A stretch of DNA of 64,000 nt from Cannabis sativa (Eukaryota; Streptophyta; Magnoliopsida; Rosales; Cannabaceae), in assembly GCF_029168945.1 (NCBI RefSeq), contig NC_083603.1, positions 50,168,406-50,232,405 of the forward strand, written 5' to 3'. The notes beneath the pieces were generated by a model that had not been told where the DNA came from, did no database searches, and saw nothing but the letters and a program-made list of their open reading frames with translations. Of the stretch, positions 58,386 to 64,000 are shown in pieces (position 1 is the first letter of the stretch; every line of letters begins with the position of its first letter). Position numbers and translations under genes: made by a program.

Positions 58386-59988
58386 TTTTATCTTAATATA
58401 TTGTGTTTCTCCAATATTTAATGATAAACAGAGATAATACACATCCAATTTTTGAAATCTAAAGAGGGGATAAAAGGATAATGTATATTGTTAGAATGAA
58501 AATTTACTTCTTCACCTTGTCATAACTCGGTTATCATTGTCTCCCATGAAAAATTTGTCAAACTAACCATTTGAAATACTAAAATTTGCAAAATAACTTT
58601 ATTTAATTTACTCTATGCAATCATGATGATCGTATAGTGTAAATTCATAGTCGTTTTGCGACTATAATGGTCATTTATAGTCGCACAGTGTAATTTTGCG
58701 ACCATAAGTTATTTTGCTAATAAAAATTTTCATAAAGATTATTTTTACAAAACACACGGCTCCCATTCTATTGCTTGTTTTTTTTTTTTAACAAAATTTC
58801 TGGAACAAAATTCTATTGCTTCATTCCAAAAGGCACAACACTAAAATGAACTAGACTGATGCTAAATTGAGTTGCCAAAAAGTGCTACTACAACAGTATA
58901 CAATATTTTTTAATTGTCGAAAATATTCATAAATGTAAATAATATGGATCATTAAGTGAAAAATAATGTGATTACAAATTTTGTTAAATCTGGTTTGAAG
59001 ATAAAAGGAAGTGATTGAATGAATTGCCCACAAAAAAAATCCGTACGACTTTTTTTTTCTTTTTTTTTTTAAAAAAAAAAATATGGATTGCCCCTACAAA
59101 CAAACTTTTGAACCAAAATCTTAACTTAGAACCTATTCTGTATTCTTGAATGTACCCTTTTGTTTGGTACTTATTCTTTTATCTATATTTTTTTAAAGGG
59201 AAATTCGACACTAAAATGTATTCACCTATTGTAACACCTAATTATTGTCCCCCATTAGTAGCCAACCAACCCCAACTAAACCAACTCCCCCATAAAAAAG
59301 AAAAATTTTAAAAAACACAATATGGAGCCAGTACTACATTCTGTGCACAAATTCACGATTTTCCATATTTCCTAGTATGGGAGGACACAAAGCTTAGATA
59401 GTCATCATATCTGATTTTAAGGAGGTTTGCTGGTAAGAGGCAAAAAAACTACAAGAAAGATTTTGAGAATATGGTAATTTAGTTTTAAATTTATCCAAGT
59501 AAATAATTTACAGTTAAAAGAACGCAGCATCATTATTGGTTATAGTATCATCATTCTCCAGCAATGATTGACTAGAATGCTGCCATGGCAAGAAAATAGG
59601 TCCCATCAAGTTTCTGTATGTATGTATGTATTTATGACTAGCGTTTAACCAGGGAGCACTAAAATGGTATAAAAAACATAACATCTCACCCAAGAAGCCA
59701 ATAATAACGAGAATAAAAAACTCACATTCACATTCGGGTTAAGGCTTAAGCCAGAAAGCTATTATTTTTTAGAACACTCATTTGAAGAACAAAGCATTTT
59801 GTTGCTTTCATTGACAAGTTTGAAGTACACCACTACAACAAATCTTATTAAGAAAGAGGCTGGAAAACATAAATTCAAATCAAGTAAATGTAGCCATTTT
59901 TTCTGCATTTGAAAGTCAGAATATTCCTGCTATAGTTGCCTGAACTATTAAGGCCAAAGAGAGACACATAAACTCATCATTATGCACT
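58386..59988. other. intergenic region between two convergent genes
   Basis: Holds the 3' UTRs of both genes. No other coding sequence was seen. It has a short hairpin-rich patch at about 58645-58710 (TAGTCGTTTTGCGACTATA) and a T-run/A-run pair at 59050-59082. Confidence 0.5.
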
Positions 59989-61308
59989 TCAATTTTCCGG
60001 ATTTGCTTGTTTTCGAGCCTCTTCTCGCATCACTGCTCTAGTATATATTTCATAGCAACAGCCTGAAACAAACATCATATTACATGTGAGAGATTGAAAG
60101 TTTGTTTTTGTTTTTTTGCTGGAAATGTGAGGTTGAAAGTTGCAACATGCAATGAAGTGGATAAAAAAGGTTTCGAGTAGCTAAAAAGAATTTGGAAACG
60201 GTTCCTCTATTGGGTATATCCTCTTATACCCTCACATCTTTCTATTTACTCTTAATTTTCTTGTTGTCTTTTAATGCCATGGGTGGAGGAAAACATGTGT
60301 ACTTTAGATTATCAACTTATATTAATTGCAAAGAGGAAAAAGGATATTTTATCTCAAACAAGTTAACTTCTTTGTGAAAGCTTATTAATGATCCAGTAAA
60401 GTTGTTGTCACAGATGAATACTCAATTGCGAGTATTACACATTTATGCACAATGAATCTAAGTTACAAATCTTCTTTTTCCTCACTTTCATTCTTTGATC
60501 TATTGCAACCTTAACAGATGATCACAGATTGTGCCTCTAACACCACAGATGCTATTACTGTACACTACTAGGGCCAATTGCAGTATTCCATCACATTTTC
60601 CAAACTTTTTTTTTTTTACATTTTCCAAACTTTAATGAATCTGAATTGTTCCAAAGATCACTACCACAATCGTGTTGAACCATCTCAAGTTTATTTCCTT
60701 TCTATGGCACCCACTCTTGTTGGTTCTATAATACCTCTATCCAAAAAAGTTTCCTAAAGCCTAAAAATCATGGAAGCACAACAAGTTCAGGCCAGCCATT
60801 GGCATGGACCACCAAATTATATTCTTCAAAAGAAAGAATAATGGCATTGGCTCTGCTAAATTTTACATTAACAACAAAACCAAGATACTAAGTTAGAATT
60901 CTAGCAAAAACACAAAATAAAAAACATTACCTGCTACAACAACTATAGTGAGTACATCTCCCACTCTCATAAGTCGCCTCACATTAGGCTTATGTGACTT
61001 GAATCGCTTTAAAGATGGGTCCTCAGCCAAGAGCTGCAGAAAATTCAGCTTAAAATTATGAGCTAATAAAACCCCAAAAGCAAATCGATACCCAAGTTAG
61101 CCGGCGATAATGTTATAACATTCTAAAATCAAAATCAAAGGTGAAAAAATAAATCCTAATTTTTCCATTTGGGCTAAATATATTCCCTAAACTAGTAAAA
61201 TGAAAGCTTTATAGGAAACCCACAAACTGGAAAACTTCATCCGTTTTCTCTTTACAAAGATATGAAATTCTTTCGAAGAGAACCCAGAATGAATTAGCTA
61301 AAATAGAC

Positions 61309-61346
<38 letters not shown>

Positions 61347-61526
61347 CACAGCTAGTTTGCGCTTTCCTGGTTCTACATGAAATTGGCGACGCGAGAGGGA
61401 AAGGGCATTGTTTCTTGCTCCCTGAATGTTGAAAGGAAAGATTTAGAACCAGCAAGAGAGAGAGAGAACCTGAAAGTGAGACCGCAATTGAGAGCCAACA
61501 GCAGTTTTGTTGAGGATGAAAGCCAT
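59989..61526 (-). CDS. SDH7: succinate dehydrogenase subunit 7 (plant complex II accessory subunit)
   Basis: Four exons on the minus strand: 61470-61526, 61350-61421, 60931-61033 and 59989-60062. All have GT/AG borders and join in phase to 101 residues. The start [19 protein letters not shown] is Arg/Ser-rich without acids, as in a mitochondrial presequence. Then [36 protein letters not shown], a hydrophobic membrane segment ([18 protein letters not shown], about residues 64-83) and the tail [15 protein letters not shown]. The length, the LLAEDP.L.RFKS block and the membrane segment followed by MREEARKQ match plant SDH7 as I remember it. The protein is a small plant-specific component of inner-membrane complex II with no catalytic role known to me. 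The gene converges on the SAP30BP-like gene. An AG microsatellite lies just inside intron 2. No defect was seen. Confidence 0.88.
61315..61343. repeat. (AG)n microsatellite in SDH7 intron 2
   Basis: About 14 GA/AG units end only about five bases from the splice donor (61348-61349 on the minus strand). Length variation there could affect the donor context. Confidence 0.9.
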
Positions 61527-61699
61527 GATTGGTGAAGGGTTAAGGTGTGGGGCGAGCGAGAGAGAAAGAGAAGATCAATCAAGAGAGCGTCGCAGTACCG
61601 AAATGAGTTCAACTTCAACCGCTGTGATTGGCACTGGCTGCCAAATTTTTGTCATACGCTAGGGCGTGTATATACGACATGTCGTTTCAGGTAAAATGT
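61527..61699 (-). promoter_or_regulatory. presumed SDH7 promoter/5' UTR
   Basis: The stretch between the SDH7 start codon and the LINE relic. It contains a GAGAGAAAGAGAAGA tract (CT-rich on the gene strand), common in plant leaders. No distinct TATA box was picked out. Confidence 0.35.
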
Positions 61700-62540
61700 T
61701 ATTTTTAATGTAATTTCTTTTGTTTTCTTCCTTGTGTCTCACTTCGGATGAAACTATTTTTCATGCTTTAGTTGGGTGTGTTTATGCTCGAGCTTGCTGG
61801 AATAGGACAAGTGTGGATGTTCGCAGCGACATAGATGTTAACTTCAGCAACTGGTTGTTGGTGCTGCAATGCTGTGGAAGAGATGGTGAGTTGGAGGAGG
61901 CGGCTATGGTCAGCTGGGTCATTTAGTGTGCCAGAAATGACTTTGTTTGGCAGCAAAAAAATTAGATTGCTGCAAATGTGGTTACATCTGCAAGAAATCT
62001 ACTTGATCAGTTCAAAGACGGTCAAAAAAGAAATTCTTCAAAAAAGATCAAGATTAATGTTGATGACGCTTTATTTGAGCATGAAGGCAGGTTTGGGGTT
62101 AGTTATGTAGCTCGTGACAACCATGGCCATGTGGTGGAAGCTTTCAATCGGGGTCATTTGGGGAGTGTTCAACTTGAAATTGCTGAGATGGTTGGCATAA
62201 AAGAAGCTTTAAGTTGGATTGATCGTCAGTCTTGGGGACAAGTGATTTTGGAGTCAGCTAGCTTGGTCTGCATACAAGCTATTCAAAGTAAAATCTCTAT
62301 GTCTTCTTCTTTTGGTCTTCTAATGCATGATGTTCGTGTTTTGCTTTTATCTTTAAACAATGTTGAGTTTTGTTTTGTCAAACGATCTGCAAACAAGCTG
62401 GCTCACTGCTTAGCCAGAGATTCTTGTTTCTCTCCAAGTTGTGTGCTTCGGTTGGAGGATTGTTCCTCTGAAGCACGTTCTATTGTTATTAATGATTTGA
62501 TTAGTTAATAAAGTTAGTGAATTTATTCCAAAAACAAATA
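61700..62540 (+). pseudogene. LINE-type relic: zinc-binding end and RNase H (RVT_3)
   Basis: One frame from 61720 to 62511 reads CLTSDETIFHALVGCVYARA (the zinc-binding C-terminal RT motif, with H..C spacing), then a spacer with TAG stops at 61924 and about 61963. An uninterrupted RNase H-like domain (61978-62511) follows. It has INVDDALF, the LEIAEMVGIKEAL helix, ILESASLVCIQAI and FVKRSANKLAHCLAR. In RNase H of this family the ES.S segment normally carries a catalytic Asp; here it is Ala (ESAS). The element is 5'-truncated, lacks RT and endonuclease, and ends with AATAAAG and an A-rich tail near 62540. It lies directly upstream of SDH7 on the opposite strand. Confidence 0.85.
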
Positions 62541-64000
62541 TTAACTAAGAACAACTTTTTTTACAGTAATTATAAATATTTAGGTTGTTAGCTGGCGTTT
62601 GGTTAGATATAATGCAATGGAAAAGAAATAATTTTTATTCTATTTGTTTTGTTTGGATACATATTAAGTATTGAAATGTTATTTCAATGGCATGTTCTTT
62701 TCACCACTTTTTATTTTGAAATGGGAGGAAAGACCATTCCAATGCATGATGAAAAAAAAAATTAATAATTTTTCTATCAATTTTTTTTTTTTTTACATTT
62801 TTTATAAATAATAATATATTTAAAATAAAGAAATACTTGAAACATTAAGACAAAAAAAAATAGAAATGAAAAAAAAAACATTAGACTTAAGTAATTATAA
62901 TTAAATTTGATCTTTTCTAATATATTTTTTTAATAATATATAGTAATAAATTAAATTAATTAAATAAAAACTTAAAAATAATAAAGAATCTTATACAATT
63001 ATATAAATAATATAATATATATTATTATATGTTATACATAACATTAATAATCACTTAAATTTTTATAAAAAACTACTATGATTAATTTTTTTTTAAAAAA
63101 AATTATAAAATAGAATAAGACTAATTTAATCAATTAATCAATGAAAAATAAATATAAATTTTGAGACAAACTAAATGACAGAAGAAAAAAATTACTTTTA
63201 ATGTGAGATTATTAAAAAAACTAAATTTAGTTAAATAATATATTTTCTTATAGTATATTATTCTCAAAGAATTAAAAAAATACAAAGAAAAACTTATGCA
63301 AAGCCACTTACACTTTTTATATACTCCCTTTATATTAATATATAAATATAGAAAAAAAATATATATATATAAAAACTATAAAAAAGTGCCTACACTCACT
63401 CAGTATTGATCCTGAGTTGAAATGAGACATAGATAAAAGAAAAATTAGACTCTTACTATAAAGATAAATAGTATTTTTAAAAATTAAAAAAAAAATATAT
63501 ATTTTTCAAAAGAGATAATTACACCACATACTAAAATTTATAACTTTTTTATTTTTATATTGTGGGGCGAATTTTTTTTAAAAAAAATACTGTGTACTTT
63601 GTTAAGTTTTCACTGTTATTCTACGATTATTTTTTAGTTGTTCCACTATTGTTTTTAGTTGTTCTGTTTTGTTTTTCACTGTTGTTTTATAAAAATACAG
63701 TATTTTTGAAAAAAATTCCGTATAATAGTATTTTTGTAAAAGTTAATCCAAATTCTAATATATTTGTAAGATTCATTTTTTGAAAGATATTTTTTTTATT
63801 TAGGCTCTTAAAATAAATAGGTCTTAGGCGCAAACTTAACGTGCTTATGCTTAGACCGATCCTACCTACACTTTTTATGTGCTTTCCCTTATATTAATGT
63901 AAGATTGCAAGAGAAATATTAACAATACCCAAAGTATCCTATTTATTGGTATAATGAAGTACGTAAATAATTTAATAAAAAATTACTAATTAGTGTTAAG
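62541..64000. other. AT-rich intergenic sequence, no gene
   Basis: No coding region was recognised. CTACACTTTTTAT.TGCT/ACTCCCTT.ATATTAATRT is present twice (about 63306 and 63867). A decayed relative of the CAGGG-end element is at 63790-63861. Confidence 0.5.

Noticed and set aside
61373..61618. Minus-strand frame MKLNSFRYCDALL... as a gene
   Set aside because: It runs through intron 1 of SDH7; the spliced frame from 61526 explains the conserved residues.

Overview
This window is plant nuclear DNA. The genes contain introns and the AT-rich intergenic sequence is dominated by LTR retrotransposons. Two single-copy plant housekeeping-type genes lie at the right end. Nothing in it fixes the species; the protein styles fit a eudicot. 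No prokaryotic features, CRISPR array, rRNA or tRNA gene was seen.

Layout. (1) 1-1420, minus strand: the broken 5' part of a DUF1985-type, transposon-associated gene that runs off the left edge. (2) About 2.8-45.6 kb: one continuous retrotransposon nest. The oldest layer is a plus-strand Ty3/gypsy element (called G2 here; 27683-45644). Its 5' LTR carries an old minus-strand gypsy element (G0; its gag, PBS and 5' LTR are at 3984-5892 and 25933-27682). Inside G0's LTR sits a complete chromovirus-like gypsy element (G1; 5893-25927, minus, target-site duplication GTACT). G1 is broken by two solo LTRs (8649-10548 and 14491-16388) and by a non-coding LTR element with a tandem, partly deleted structure (C; 17452-24845). 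G2 itself is broken by a third solo LTR (30954-32840), a roughly 500-bp foreign segment near 29.8-30.3 kb, and a nearly intact Ty1/copia element (P; 35202-45469, minus). The solo LTRs, C, P and a truncated LTR at 2816-3983 all belong to one LTR family. That makes six separate insertions of one copia family within 43 kb, all into other retroelements.

(3) 45.6-53.0 kb: a decayed zone. It holds a 534-bp foldback MITE with a perfect 6-bp target duplication, rearranged duplicates of a CT-rich leader-like segment, two blocks of GGATTGG-type subterminal repeats, and a truncated PIF/Harbinger (HARBI1/ALP1-like) fragment. (4) 53100-58385, plus: an eight-exon gene for a SAP30-binding-protein/HCNGP-type nuclear protein (443 aa). 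Its introns contain a 133-bp tandem duplication, a LINE 3' fragment and a probable MITE. (5) 59989-61526, minus: a four-exon gene for succinate dehydrogenase subunit 7 (101 aa), convergent with the previous gene. (6) 61.7-62.5 kb: a LINE-type RNase H relic, followed by AT-rich sequence to the end.

The two host genes are not functionally linked. One is nuclear RNA/transcription-related and the other belongs to mitochondrial complex II. Exon boundaries were derived by hand from GT/AG sites and frame continuity; both gene models close exactly in frame. The main interest is the insertion archaeology: the order of events can be read from target duplications and interrupted frames. A second point is that C appears to be a non-coding derivative sharing LTR, PBS, leader and PPT with P.
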